Below, piece by piece: positions 1-10,167 of a stretch of DNA of 64,000 bases. A model generated the notes under the pieces. That model ran no database searches. It worked only from the letters and a program-made list of their open reading frames with translations, and was not told the DNA's origin. The position numbers were made by a program, and so were the translations under genes. The stretch is from positions 310,001 through 374,000 of the forward strand of contig NZ_JBHZGI010000004.1 of NCBI RefSeq assembly GCF_051900535.1, given 5' to 3'. The DNA is from Frateuria_A sp051900535 (GTDB taxonomy: Bacteria; Pseudomonadota; Gammaproteobacteria; Xanthomonadales; Rhodanobacteraceae). How positions within the stretch are numbered: position 1 is the stretch's first letter; each line of letters starts with the position of its first letter.

Positions 1-1
1 G

Positions 2-1981
<1,980 letters not shown>

Positions 1982-2395
1982 GCCATACCCGCCGTTATCG
2001 TCTCAGGCTGCCAGGGACGCGACCATCCGTGCGAAAGCGATTCATTCGGGAGACATCCGCGCATCCCGTGTTTCGCCACCGTAAGCCCCTCGTCCGGAGT
2101 GGCGCGGCAAAGCAGCTTGCAGAATGCTGGAACGTGCGCTCTCCATGCAACGGAGCGCCGGCCGCGCCCGAACGCGCTGCCGCGGCTGAGGCTTGCGGAC
2201 CTCGCCTGGCGAGTGGGAGTGACGTTCGTGGTTCGCGCCGCAGCGTTCAGACGGGCCGCACTGGAACGACTCGCCCCCTCTGCATCAACTGCGGGTGCAT
2301 CACCCGTGGGCGATGCCTGCGGCTCTCAAGTGTCGCGGCGCGTCGCAGACGCGGTTGCGATCCGTCGAAATCGGACAGTGCGTGACGGCAGGAGA
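1982..2395. other. Intergenic region without recognisable gene
   Basis: A 414-nt stretch between the kinase stop codon and the 3' end of tRNA-Arg. ORFs crossing it run on from other frames of the kinase and show no recognisable domain. I see no terminator with a T-tract, no tandem repeat and no structured RNA that I can name. Confidence 0.5.
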
Positions 2396-2472
2396 TGGCG
2401 CGCCTGGAGGGATTCGAACCCCCGACCAATGGCTTCGGAAGCCACTACTCTATCCGGCTGAGCTACAGGCGC
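2396..2472 (-). tRNA. tRNA-Arg (anticodon CCG)
   Basis: The reverse complement folds as a full cloverleaf. The acceptor stem is GCGCCTG paired with CAGGCGC. The anticodon loop is TTCCGAA, with the stem GTGGC/GCCAT giving anticodon CCG. The T-arm carries GGTTCGAATCC. The terminal CCA is encoded (TGG on the plus strand at 2396-2398) after discriminator G. It decodes CGG, a common arginine codon in a GC-rich genome. The gene is transcribed away from the M61 gene upstream of it and is the only RNA gene here that I can identify by name. Confidence 0.96.
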
Positions 2473-2520
2473 GTGGTGCTGCGAGGCCGCGCGGGGATCG
2501 GTGATCCGCGGCGGACGGGC

Positions 2521-2526
2521 AGTATA
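2521..2526 (-). promoter_or_regulatory. Candidate -10 box of the tRNA-Arg promoter
   Basis: Read on the minus strand this is TATACT, five of six matches to the sigma70 -10 consensus, about 49 nt before the tRNA 5' end and followed by a GC-rich discriminator (GCCCGTCC) of the type common at stable-RNA promoters. No good -35 is visible at 16-18 nt. A 14-nt palindrome CGCTCGATCGAGCG lies just upstream at 2552-2565. Confidence 0.45.
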
Positions 2527-2619
2527 GCGGAGTTGGGTAGGAGGTTCATGCCGCTCGATCGAGCGTCGCGGGCATCCGGCGACTGGGTCAGGATGGGCGG
2601 AATCGGGACTGTGCCCGAC

Positions 2620-2640
2620 CCCTCTCCCGCAAGGAGAGGG
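2620..2640. repeat. Dispersed palindromic repeat, family A, copy 1
   Basis: Perfect 8-bp stem CCCTCTCC/GGAGAGGG with a 5-nt loop, preceded on the plus strand by a CGGGACTGTGCCCGA flank and followed by a T-rich run (CTTTTGTTTT). It belongs to the same family as the hairpins at 2696, 18108, 24835, 29351 and 44077. It lies in the gap between the first M61 gene and the tRNA. Confidence 0.7.
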
Positions 2641-2695
2641 CTTTTGTTTTCCGGCACGGGTGGGGCTTCGGGCAAGCCTTGGCGCCTCACCCCGG

Positions 2696-2717
2696 CCCTC
2701 TCCCCGGAGGGAGAGGG
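2696..2717. repeat. Dispersed palindromic repeat, family A, copy 2
   Basis: Perfect 9-bp stem CCCTCTCCC/GGGAGAGGG with a CGGA loop, preceded by the family flank CTCACCCCGG. It begins 11 nt beyond the stop codon of the M61 gene that ends at 2729, so it could also act as a transcript 3'-end hairpin, although no T-tract follows on the minus strand. Confidence 0.75.
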
Positions 2718-2728
2718 CGCTACAAGGA

Positions 2729-4627
2729 TTACAGCGGCTTGATGAGGTCGGACAGGGTGTCCGGCTTGCTGGTGTCGCGGATCAGATGCGGGTACTTGAG
2801 GCCGCCGTGGTAGTCGATGCGGACGGTCTTGTACGCGTCGAAGTTCTTCACCAGCAGTTCGACCGGCTGGCTCTTGTCCTTCGCCGCGGCGGTGACCGCG
2901 TCCTTGACGGCGTCGGCGGAATATTCCTTGCCGTTGACCGCGACGATCGTCATCGCGGGCGAGAGGCCGGCCTTGAACGCGGGGCTGTCCCACAGCACGT
3001 CGCCGATGGAGCCGTCCTTGCCGACCGACAGGCCGAGCGAGTAGGTCAGGTCGGCGGCGTGGCGGCGCGACTCCATCGCCTTGACCGCCTTGGAGGGCTT
3101 GTCGGTGTAGACCAGCTTCCAGCCGTGCGAGGCGATACCGCCGATCAGCGGCCCATGGCCGTCCAGGCGGGTGCGCAGGTAGCTGGTCCAGTCGTACGGC
3201 GCAATGTCGTTGAGCGTCTTGACCACGTCCTCGAAGACGTAGGTGTTGACGCTCCAGTCGCCGTTGTTCATGCCGAAGAAGGCGCGGGCGAAGTCGTCGA
3301 TCTTCTTCTTGCCGCGGGTGAGCTCGCGCAGCTTGCCGTCGACGTCGAGCCAGATCATGGCGCCGGCCGAGTAGTAATCCTCGGACGCCTGGTAGTTGCG
3401 GTACGGCAGCGGGCGGCGCTGGGCGATGGTCGGGTCGTTGGTGGTGTCCTGCACGTTGCGCCAGCTGGCCAGGCCCGGACGGCCCTGGTCGTAGGTGGCG
3501 GCGACGAGGGCGAACATGTCCAGCGTCTCGTCCTTGTTCCACAGACCGGCGCGAGCGGCGATGACGTTGCCCCAAAACTGGGTCTGGCCCTCGTATACCC
3601 ACAGCAACGTGTCGCTCATCGGCACGTTGAAGTTGGGCGTGGTCAGATCCGCGCCGCGGCGGTATTTGCCGTCCCAGGAGTGGTTGAATTCGTGCGAGAA
3701 CAGGTCGCGCGCGTAGACGTTCTTGTCCCACTCGGTGAAGTAGTCGGCGCCCACGCCGTCCTCGCTGGAGCGGTGGTGCTCCAGGCCGTTGCCGCTCATC
3801 TTGTCGCTGAGCGAGACCAGGAAGTCGTAGTGGTCGTAGTGGTGCGCGCCGTAGAGCTTGTACATCTGCTGGACCAGCTCGCGGTGCGGCTTGATCTGCT
3901 CGGGCTTCATCTCCAGGTACTTCGGATCGTCGGCGACGAAGTTCATGAACACCGGGGTCTTCGCGCCCGGGTCCAGGTCCACGCGCTTGAAGTACTTGCC
4001 CGCGTAGATCGGCGAGTCGACCAGCGCGTTGTACGTCAGCGGCTTGTAGGTGACGGTGTCGCCACTGGTGGAGGCCACTTCCAGCGCGGTACCGGCCTTC
4101 CAGCCCGCCGGGTAGGTGACGCTGCCCTGCGCGTTGATCTTGCGGATGTTGTAGCCGGCCGGGTACAGGCTCATCGCATCCCACTGCAGGTTGAGCATTT
4201 CCGGCGTCATCACGACGCGGCCCTGGCGCGGGTCCTGCGGCGAGAGGAACTCGAAGTAGGCCTGCACTTCGCTGGCGCCCTGGGGCACGTCGACGTGGAA
4301 GGCGTAGACGTTGAGCGGATCGCGCGTCCACGGCAGCACCTTGCCGTTGGCCTTGATCACCAACCCCGCGAATTTATCGATGGGTCCGGTCGGCGAATGA
4401 TGGCCGGGGATCCACTGCGGGAACAGCAGGGTCAGCGGGCCAGGCTGGGCCGGGATGGTTTCGTTGACCCGGAACACGCGATGCGCGAGGTCGGTGGCGT
4501 CCACGGCAATCTTGAGGGTGCCGTTGAACGGCGCGTCACCGATCGGCGGCACGTCGGCGAAGGCGGGCGCGGCGACCAGCGCGAAGCCGGCGAGCAACAG
4601 GGCGGATGCGAGGGGTTTGGTTTTCAC
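2729..4627 (-). CDS. M61 family metallopeptidase with PDZ domain (paralogue 1)
   Basis: Predicted secreted zinc aminopeptidase of the glycyl-aminopeptidase (M61) family. The preferred start is GTG at 4627, preceded by GGAGAG at good spacing. It opens directly with a signal peptide (VKTKPLASALLLAGFALVAA, cleavage near APAFA) and gives 632 residues. An in-frame ATG at 4663 lacks a ribosome site. After an N-terminal beta domain, the zinc motif HEFNH sits at residue 312 with the third ligand probably in WVYEGQTQFW. A PDZ-like domain near the C-terminus (about 525-600) contains SPAFKAGLSPAM. The next gene upstream, starting at 6664, is a paralogue of the same length with its motif at residue 313, so the pair looks like a tandem duplication. 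Substrates are unknown; a role in scavenging peptides is inferred. Confidence 0.9.
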   Translation of the reverse strand: MKTKPLASALLLAGFALVAAPAFADVPPIGDAPFNGTLKIAVDATDLAHRVFRVNETIPAQPGPLTLLFPQWIPGHHSPTGPIDKFAGLVIKANGKVLPWTRDPLNVYAFHVDVPQGASEVQAYFEFLSPQDPRQGRVVMTPEMLNLQWDAMSLYPAGYNIRKINAQGSVTYPAGWKAGTALEVASTSGDTVTYKPLTYNALVDSPIYAGKYFKRVDLDPGAKTPVFMNFVADDPKYLEMKPEQIKPHRELVQQMYKLYGAHHYDHYDFLVSLSDKMSGNGLEHHRSSEDGVGADYFTEWDKNVYARDLFSHEFNHSWDGKYRRGADLTTPNFNVPMSDTLLWVYEGQTQFWGNVIAARAGLWNKDETLDMFALVAATYDQGRPGLASWRNVQDTTNDPTIAQRRPLPYRNYQASEDYYSAGAMIWLDVDGKLRELTRGKKKIDDFARAFFGMNNGDWSVNTYVFEDVVKTLNDIAPYDWTSYLRTRLDGHGPLIGGIASHGWKLVYTDKPSKAVKAMESRRHAADLTYSLGLSVGKDGSIGDVLWDSPAFKAGLSPAMTIVAVNGKEYSADAVKDAVTAAAKDKSQPVELLVKNFDAYKTVRIDYHGGLKYPHLIRDTSKPDTLSDLIKPL

Positions 4628-4765
4628 GGAAGGGGCTCTCCGGTGGTGGCGCTCGAAACTCATCCGTTCGTCCGGGACGTAGCGCGGCGGAATGCGGCCG
4701 CGCGCCGGTCCTTCGACTTCGGCCTGCGGGCCTGCGCCCGGGACGAACGGTGAGGGTTGGATGGG

Positions 4766-6664
4766 TTACTTGCGCGGGGTGGTGATCACGGTCAGCAGGT
4801 CCTTGCCGTCGGCGCGGACCAGGTGCGGGTATTTCAGGCCGCCGTGGTAGTCCACCTTGACGGTGGTATAGACGTCCACGTTCTTGACCAGCAGTTCGAC
4901 CGGCGCCTTGCTGGTCTTCGCTGCCTTGACGGCGTCCTTCAGCGCGTCGGGCGAATAGTCCTTGCCGTTGACCGCGACGATGTCCAGGCCCGGCACGAGG
5001 CCGGCCTTGAACGCCGGGCCGTCCCACTGCACGTCGTAGATGTTGCCGCTCTTGGATGCGGACAGGCCCAGCGAATAGGCCAGGTTGACGTTGTGGCGCA
5101 GCGACTCGGCCGCCTTGGTCTCGGCGTTGGGCGCGTCGGTGTAGACCAGCTTCCAGCCGCCGCGCTCGATGCCGTGTTCGGGCAACTGGTCGCCGGTGTA
5201 GTCCAGGCGTGTGCGCAGGAAGGTTTTCCAGTCGTATGGCTGCACCTGGTTGAGCGTGTCCACCACGTCGTCGAAGGTGTAGGTTTTCGTCACGTAGCTG
5301 CCGTTGTCCATGCCGAAGAACGCGCGGGCGAAATCATCCAGCGAGTGCTTGCCGCGGGAGAGCTCGCGGATCTGCGTGTCGACGTCCAGCCACAGGAGCT
5401 GGCCTTCCGGGTAGAAATCGGTGCCGCGGCGGTAGTTGCCCCAGCCGCCACCGCCGTAATAGGTCAGCGGTGCGGCATCGGCCGTGTCCTGCAGCGAGCG
5501 CCAGGCGCGGCCGGTACGCGCGGACATGGCGGCGGCGATGTCGGCCATCGAGTCGCGGTACTGCTCGGCCGTCCACATGCCCGAACGCGTGGTGAGCACG
5601 CCGGACCAGTAATCGGTCAGGCCTTCGTAGACCCACAGCAGGTCGTCTTCCTCGACGGTGTTGAAATCCGGCGCCCACAGCTTGGCCGGGCGGCGGAACT
5701 TGCCGCACCACGAATGCACGTACTCGTGCGGCATCAGGCTTGCCATCAGCGCATAGGACTTGTCGTCCGTGAGCATGTCCGCCGGCAGGCGGTCGTCGCT
5801 GGACTGGTGGTGCTCCAGGCCGAAGTGGCCGGTGTGGTCGGACAGCGTGAGCAGGAAGTCGTAGTGCTGGTAGTGGTGCGCGCCGAACAGCAGGTCCGCC
5901 TGGTCGACGAGCTCGCGGTGCTGCCTGAGCTGTTCGTCGGTGAGCTTGACCTGATCCGCTTCGTCGGCCACCACGTTCAAGTGCACCGGGACGTCGCCCT
6001 TGGGGTTCAGGTCCACGCGGTTGAAGTGCTCGCCGGCGATCAGCGGCGAGTCGACGAAATTGTTGAAGCTGACCGGCTTGAACGTGGTGCTCGCGCCGTT
6101 GCGCGCCTGCACGTCCATCGCGCTGGCGAACTGCCAGCCCGCGGGCAGCGTCACGGTCGGCTGGATCTGGATCTGCCGCGTGTAATAACCGGCCGGATAG
6201 AAGGCGACCTGGTTGAATTCCACGTCGACCAGGTTCGGCGTGGACGAGGCGCTGGCGCCGAACATGCCGCCTTCGCCCGGCGAAAGGAACTGGAACTGCA
6301 GTTCCAGCGCGCTGGCGCCCTCGGGTACGGTCATGTGCAGCGCGTACAAGTCGCGCAGGTCGCGGCGCCACGGCACGCGCTTGCCGTTGGCGGTGATGAC
6401 CAAACCCGCGAGGTTGTCGATCGGGCCGGAGGGCGAGTGCTCCCCGGGAATCCACTGCGGGTAGTACAGCGTGAACGCACCCGGCTTGGCCGGGATCGTT
6501 TCCTGGACGCGGAAAATCTTCTTCGGCGCGTCGGTGAGGTCCACCTTCAGCGTGAGCGTGCCTGGATAGGGCACGTCCTTCGCCGGCGCGTGGCCTGCCT
6601 GCGCAGCCATCGAGAAGGCCGCACCCAGTGCGGCCACCAGCAACTTCGATCGAACGTCTTTCAC
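4766..6664 (-). CDS. M61 family metallopeptidase with PDZ domain (paralogue 2)
   Basis: Second secreted M61 zinc peptidase, 632 residues when started at GTG 6664, which follows AGGGGAAG by a normal spacing. The open frame extends far upstream into the permease region only as a shadow. The signal peptide is VKDVRSKLLVAALGAAFSMA followed by AQA. The zinc motif HEYVH is at residue 313 with a downstream WVYEGLTDYW glutamate, and the C-terminal PDZ-like segment contains GPAFKAGLVPGLDIVAVNGK. It shares the order FPQWIPG.HSP.GPID, LEHH.SS and the metal site with its neighbour, from which it is separated by 138 nt. Most likely both arose by local duplication and diverged in specificity. Confidence 0.9.
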   Translation of the reverse strand: MKDVRSKLLVAALGAAFSMAAQAGHAPAKDVPYPGTLTLKVDLTDAPKKIFRVQETIPAKPGAFTLYYPQWIPGEHSPSGPIDNLAGLVITANGKRVPWRRDLRDLYALHMTVPEGASALELQFQFLSPGEGGMFGASASSTPNLVDVEFNQVAFYPAGYYTRQIQIQPTVTLPAGWQFASAMDVQARNGASTTFKPVSFNNFVDSPLIAGEHFNRVDLNPKGDVPVHLNVVADEADQVKLTDEQLRQHRELVDQADLLFGAHHYQHYDFLLTLSDHTGHFGLEHHQSSDDRLPADMLTDDKSYALMASLMPHEYVHSWCGKFRRPAKLWAPDFNTVEEDDLLWVYEGLTDYWSGVLTTRSGMWTAEQYRDSMADIAAAMSARTGRAWRSLQDTADAAPLTYYGGGGWGNYRRGTDFYPEGQLLWLDVDTQIRELSRGKHSLDDFARAFFGMDNGSYVTKTYTFDDVVDTLNQVQPYDWKTFLRTRLDYTGDQLPEHGIERGGWKLVYTDAPNAETKAAESLRHNVNLAYSLGLSASKSGNIYDVQWDGPAFKAGLVPGLDIVAVNGKDYSPDALKDAVKAAKTSKAPVELLVKNVDVYTTVKVDYHGGLKYPHLVRADGKDLLTVITTPRK

Positions 6665-6930
6665 TTTCGCTTCCCCTGGCGAGCATCGGCGGCGCGCACG
6701 CCGCGCCGTCACCAGCCACGCCACCGTCGAGACACCGCCCCGATAGCCGACATGACAGTCATCCGATGGTAGGACGAAGGTCACGCCCCTCCCCCTGCCA
6801 GAGGTCACGCCGGCCGGCTCCACTGTCGCGTGCAGCGGCTGGCCACGCGATCGACGACTCCGCAGGATTGGGGTCGGCCCACTTACCTGGCAGCGGGGTG
6901 GTGGGCTGAAGCACCGTCGCGGCGTCTCCG

Positions 6931-8421
6931 CTATCGCTCCTGCCCTTCGAGGTTGCTGTGCCGCGCGCCGTAGAAGAGGTAGATCGCCAGTCCAAGGACC
7001 ATCCACGCCACGAAACGCCAAATGGTGATGGCGGGGAGGCCACCGAGGAAGTGCAGCCGGCCGTCGGTGATCCAGGGCCAGCCGACGATCAGGAACAGCG
7101 AGAACAGCATGCCGGCCGGGGCGATCAGCCACAGTGCCGGAGTGCGGAAGCTGCGCTCGAGGCCGGGCTTGCGCACGCGCAGGATCAGCACCGACGCGCA
7201 GATCACGATGAACGCCGAAAGCGTGCCGATGTTCACCAGCTCGGCCACTTCGCCGATCGGCAGGAAGCCGGCGACCAGCGCGGTAAACACGCCCAAGATC
7301 ATTGTCGGGCGCGCCGGCGTGCCGTATTTGGGGTGGATCTGCGAAAACCACTTCGGCAGCAGTCCGTCGCGCGACAGCGCGAACCAGATGCGTGCGGCGC
7401 CGAGCATGAAGGCGAACATGACGCTGGTGATGCCGGCGATCGCCGCGACCGAAATGATGCCGCGCACCCAATCCAGCCCCAACGCCTTGAACGCCGCATC
7501 CACCGGCGCCGGCGAGTTGAGCTGCGCGTAAGGCACCATGCCGGTGAGGACCAGCGAAACCGCCAGGTACAGTGCCATCGATACGGCCAGCGACAGCAGC
7601 ACGGCGCGCGGCAGGTCGCGCTGCGGGTTCTTTGCCTCTTCGGCCGCGGTGGTCAGGGTGTCGTAACCGAACACCGCGAAGAACACCACGCTGGAGGCGG
7701 CCAGCACGCCGCCCCAGCCAAAGTGGCTGCCGGCCGCGTCCGTCACCACCGGCGGGATGAACGGATGCCAATTGGCGGTATCGACGAAGAACGCACCGAC
7801 GCCGATCACCAGCGCCACGCCGACCACCTTGATAACCACCACCGCGGTGTTGAAGCGTGCGCCCCATTCGGTCTTGACCGTGAGCATCACCGCGATCAGC
7901 AGCGAGATGGCCGCGGCAATCACGTTGAAGACGCGACCGTTGTCCGGGTGCAGCGGGTCGTAGGCGCCCTGCGCCCACACCGGCAACTGGACGTGGAAGA
8001 CCTGCTCGATCAGCGCCTGCACGTAACCGGACCATCCGATCGCCACCACGCCCACGATCAGCGCGTACTCGATCAGCAGGTCCCAGCCGATGATCCAGGC
8101 GAACAACTCGCCCAGCACCGCGTAGCCGTAGGTGTACGCACTGCCGGTGACCGGGATCATGCCGGAGAATTCGGCATAGGCGAGCGCGGCGCAACAACTG
8201 CCCAGGCCCGCGACGATGAAGGAGAGGATCACCGCCGGGCCGGCGTTGACCGCGGCCTGCTGGCCGGCCAGCACGAACACGCCCACGCCGATGATGGCGC
8301 CGATGCCGATCGCGGTGAGCTGCCACAGCCCCAGTACGCGACGGAAATCCTTCGAGCCGCCTGCTTCGGACTGCAGCTGTTCGACTGACTTGTGACGCAC
8401 CAGCTTGGCTAGAAAGCCCAT
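6931..8421 (-). CDS. APC superfamily amino acid permease
   Basis: Inner-membrane amino acid transporter of 496 residues, probably a proton symporter or exchanger of the cationic-amino-acid-transporter-like group. The chosen ATG at 8421 follows GAGGGGAT. After a soluble N-terminus (KSVEQLQSEAGG) the first helix carries the APC signature GIGAIIGVGVFVLAG near residues 38-52. A dozen or more hydrophobic segments follow, including GYAVLGELFAWIIGWDLL and MFAFMLGAARIWFALSRDG, and the tail is a short hydrophilic end. The substrate cannot be assigned from sequence. It stands alone, with 266 nt to the M61 gene downstream and 277 nt to the gene upstream. A -10 box lies 28 nt before the start codon. Confidence 0.88.
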   Translation of the reverse strand: MGFLAKLVRHKSVEQLQSEAGGSKDFRRVLGLWQLTAIGIGAIIGVGVFVLAGQQAAVNAGPAVILSFIVAGLGSCCAALAYAEFSGMIPVTGSAYTYGYAVLGELFAWIIGWDLLIEYALIVGVVAIGWSGYVQALIEQVFHVQLPVWAQGAYDPLHPDNGRVFNVIAAAISLLIAVMLTVKTEWGARFNTAVVVIKVVGVALVIGVGAFFVDTANWHPFIPPVVTDAAGSHFGWGGVLAASSVVFFAVFGYDTLTTAAEEAKNPQRDLPRAVLLSLAVSMALYLAVSLVLTGMVPYAQLNSPAPVDAAFKALGLDWVRGIISVAAIAGITSVMFAFMLGAARIWFALSRDGLLPKWFSQIHPKYGTPARPTMILGVFTALVAGFLPIGEVAELVNIGTLSAFIVICASVLILRVRKPGLERSFRTPALWLIAPAGMLFSLFLIVGWPWITDGRLHFLGGLPAITIWRFVAWMVLGLAIYLFYGARHSNLEGQER

Positions 8422-8448
8422 CGGATATCCCCTCGAAAACAAGCGGGC

Positions 8449-8479
8449 ATCATAGCTTGGGGGTTGCAAGTGGCCGCAA
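8449..8479 (-). promoter_or_regulatory. Possible sigma70 promoter of the APC permease
   Basis: On the minus strand TATGAT (8449-8454) is a five-of-six -10 box. The best -35 is TTGCGG at 8474-8479, with a long 19-nt spacer. Transcription would start about 20 nt before the ATG. The -35 and spacer are suboptimal, so this is tentative. Confidence 0.35.
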
Positions 8480-8698
8480 GCCGTGTTCGGCTGTTGGCAT
8501 CCATCGTCCTGTCTGGAACATCTCTGCCGAGGGTTGGCGGTGTGCGGGCATCGGGTACAGCGACGCTTGGGCAGCTGCGGGAGCGCCGATGGGCGCAATC
8601 GTCCGCAGCCCGCCGCGACGGCCTGTCATGACGGTCGGTTTCCGGCCCGCGCGGTTGTGGCCAAGGACGCTCCTGCAAGGGATCGCTCGGTGCCGGGG

Positions 8699-9994
8699 TC
8701 AGTGAATTTGCGCCGAGGAACCTTTCGCGGCCGACGCTGGATGCGTTCCCGCGACGGACGGTGTACGCGCCGGAACGAGCCACGGCAATGCCAGGGCAGC
8801 CAGAGCGAAGACCCCCATCATCGCCATCGCGAACCGCGAGTCCAACTGGGCGACGCCGAACCAGCGACCGGTGGCCCAGGGCAGCAGCGCGGTGGCCAGC
8901 ACGCGCACCGCTTCGATCCAGCGCGCGGCGCGCCGGCCTTCCATCAGTGCGCCCAGCACGGTGAGGCTGCCGACGAGATAGGCCGCATAGGTCAATAGCG
9001 TCGACAGGCTCGCGCGGGCGCTGAGATCGAGGAAGTGCGTGGCCATGCCCAGCAGCAATGCGAACTGCAACAGGCAGTAAAAGGTGAGTGCGCGCGGCAT
9101 TGGCGGATCGAAGCGCTCGCGCCGGATGTCGAACGGGGGCTTGGGGAAGCGCGCAGCCACGTCGACCGGACGCCAGCCCGGCGGTTTGAGCCAGACCAGC
9201 GCCTTGTCGCGCCATCGTCGCGCGTGCCACATGTCCTTCGCCGCGGCCCAGTACACCTCGGCGTTCGCCCATAACGGATTGAAGCTGCGCAGCGGGGCGC
9301 GGGTGCCATACACCGGCGGGTCGGCGTCGTCTTCTTCGACGAAGGTGCCGAACAGGCGGTCCCAGACGATCAGGATGCCGCCGTAGTTGCGGTCCAGGTA
9401 GCGATCATTGACCGCGTGGTGCGCACGGTGGTTGGAGGGCGAACAGAACACGCGGTCGAACCAGCCCAGCCGCCCGACCTGCTCGGTGTGCACCCAGAAC
9501 TGGTAGAGCAGGTCGATCAGCGCGACCACCACGAACACTTCTGTCGGAATGCCGGCCAGCGCCATCGGCAGGTAGAACAGCCAGCCCAGCAGCACGCCGC
9601 TGCCGGTCTGGCGCAGCGCGGTGGAGAGGTTGTAGTGCTCGCTCTGGTGGTGCACCACGTGGGCGGCCCAGAGGATGTTCACCTCGTGGCCGGCACGGTG
9701 CAGCCAGTAGTAAAGGAAGTCGTAGGCGAGCAGCGCGACCAGCCACACCGCGATGTTGTCGGCAGGCAGGCTCCAGGGCGCCACGTGCGCGGCGACCCAG
9801 GCGTAGATGCCGATCGAGAGCAGCTTGCCGAACACGCCAACCACCTGGGAGATCACGCCCAGGCCGATGCTGCTGATCGCGTCGCCGGTGCGGTAGGCCG
9901 CACGACCACGCCAGCGCGCCACCAGCAGTTCCAGGCCGATGAGTGCGAAGAACACTGGCGTGGCCCAGGTGATGATCAATTCCTGCACGTGCAT
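8699..9994 (-). CDS. Sterol desaturase / fatty acid hydroxylase family membrane protein
   Basis: Integral membrane di-iron oxygenase family protein of 431 residues. It has hydrophobic helices at the N-terminus (to about 100) and the histidine boxes expected of the family: HRAGH and HVVHH near 105-125 and NHRAHH near 190, which would hold the two irons. The C-terminal third contains a further set of hydrophobic segments after residue 300, as in alkylglycerol-monooxygenase-like members rather than short hydroxylases. A role in hydroxylating a lipid is inferred; the substrate is unknown. The ATG at 9994 is taken because it begins just before the first helix (ELIITWATPVFFALIGL). No partner gene is adjacent. 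The Oar-like receptor gene upstream, on the same strand, ends in a strong terminator. Confidence 0.85.
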   Translation of the reverse strand: MHVQELIITWATPVFFALIGLELLVARWRGRAAYRTGDAISSIGLGVISQVVGVFGKLLSIGIYAWVAAHVAPWSLPADNIAVWLVALLAYDFLYYWLHRAGHEVNILWAAHVVHHQSEHYNLSTALRQTGSGVLLGWLFYLPMALAGIPTEVFVVVALIDLLYQFWVHTEQVGRLGWFDRVFCSPSNHRAHHAVNDRYLDRNYGGILIVWDRLFGTFVEEDDADPPVYGTRAPLRSFNPLWANAEVYWAAAKDMWHARRWRDKALVWLKPPGWRPVDVAARFPKPPFDIRRERFDPPMPRALTFYCLLQFALLLGMATHFLDLSARASLSTLLTYAAYLVGSLTVLGALMEGRRAARWIEAVRVLATALLPWATGRWFGVAQLDSRFAMAMMGVFALAALALPWLVPARTPSVAGTHPASAAKGSSAQIH

Positions 9995-10091
9995 GGCGCT
10001 GGCGGCGAACGCCGTCCCCGAATGGCGGTCCAGGCATCCATCCTACCGCGCGCCTGGGGGACCCGGCGGCGGAGCGCGACCGGAGGCGCGC

Positions 10092-10122
10092 AAAAAAAGG
10101 GCCGCAGGTAAACCTGCGGCCC
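10092..10122 (-). terminator. Intrinsic terminator of the Oar-like receptor gene
   Basis: On the minus strand an 11-bp perfect stem (GGGCCGCAGGT/ACCTGCGGCCC, 2-nt loop) is followed by seven T. It starts 46 nt after the receptor stop codon. This is a textbook rho-independent terminator and isolates the receptor from the sterol-desaturase-family gene. Confidence 0.92.
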
Positions 10123-10167
10123 CGGTGCTGCAACGGACTGCGGACAGTCCGGATGTTACTTACGACC

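Noticed and set aside
4757..8388. Long plus-strand ORFs over the M61 and permease genes
   Set aside because: Antisense shadows; both genes on the minus strand have recognised motifs and signal peptides.
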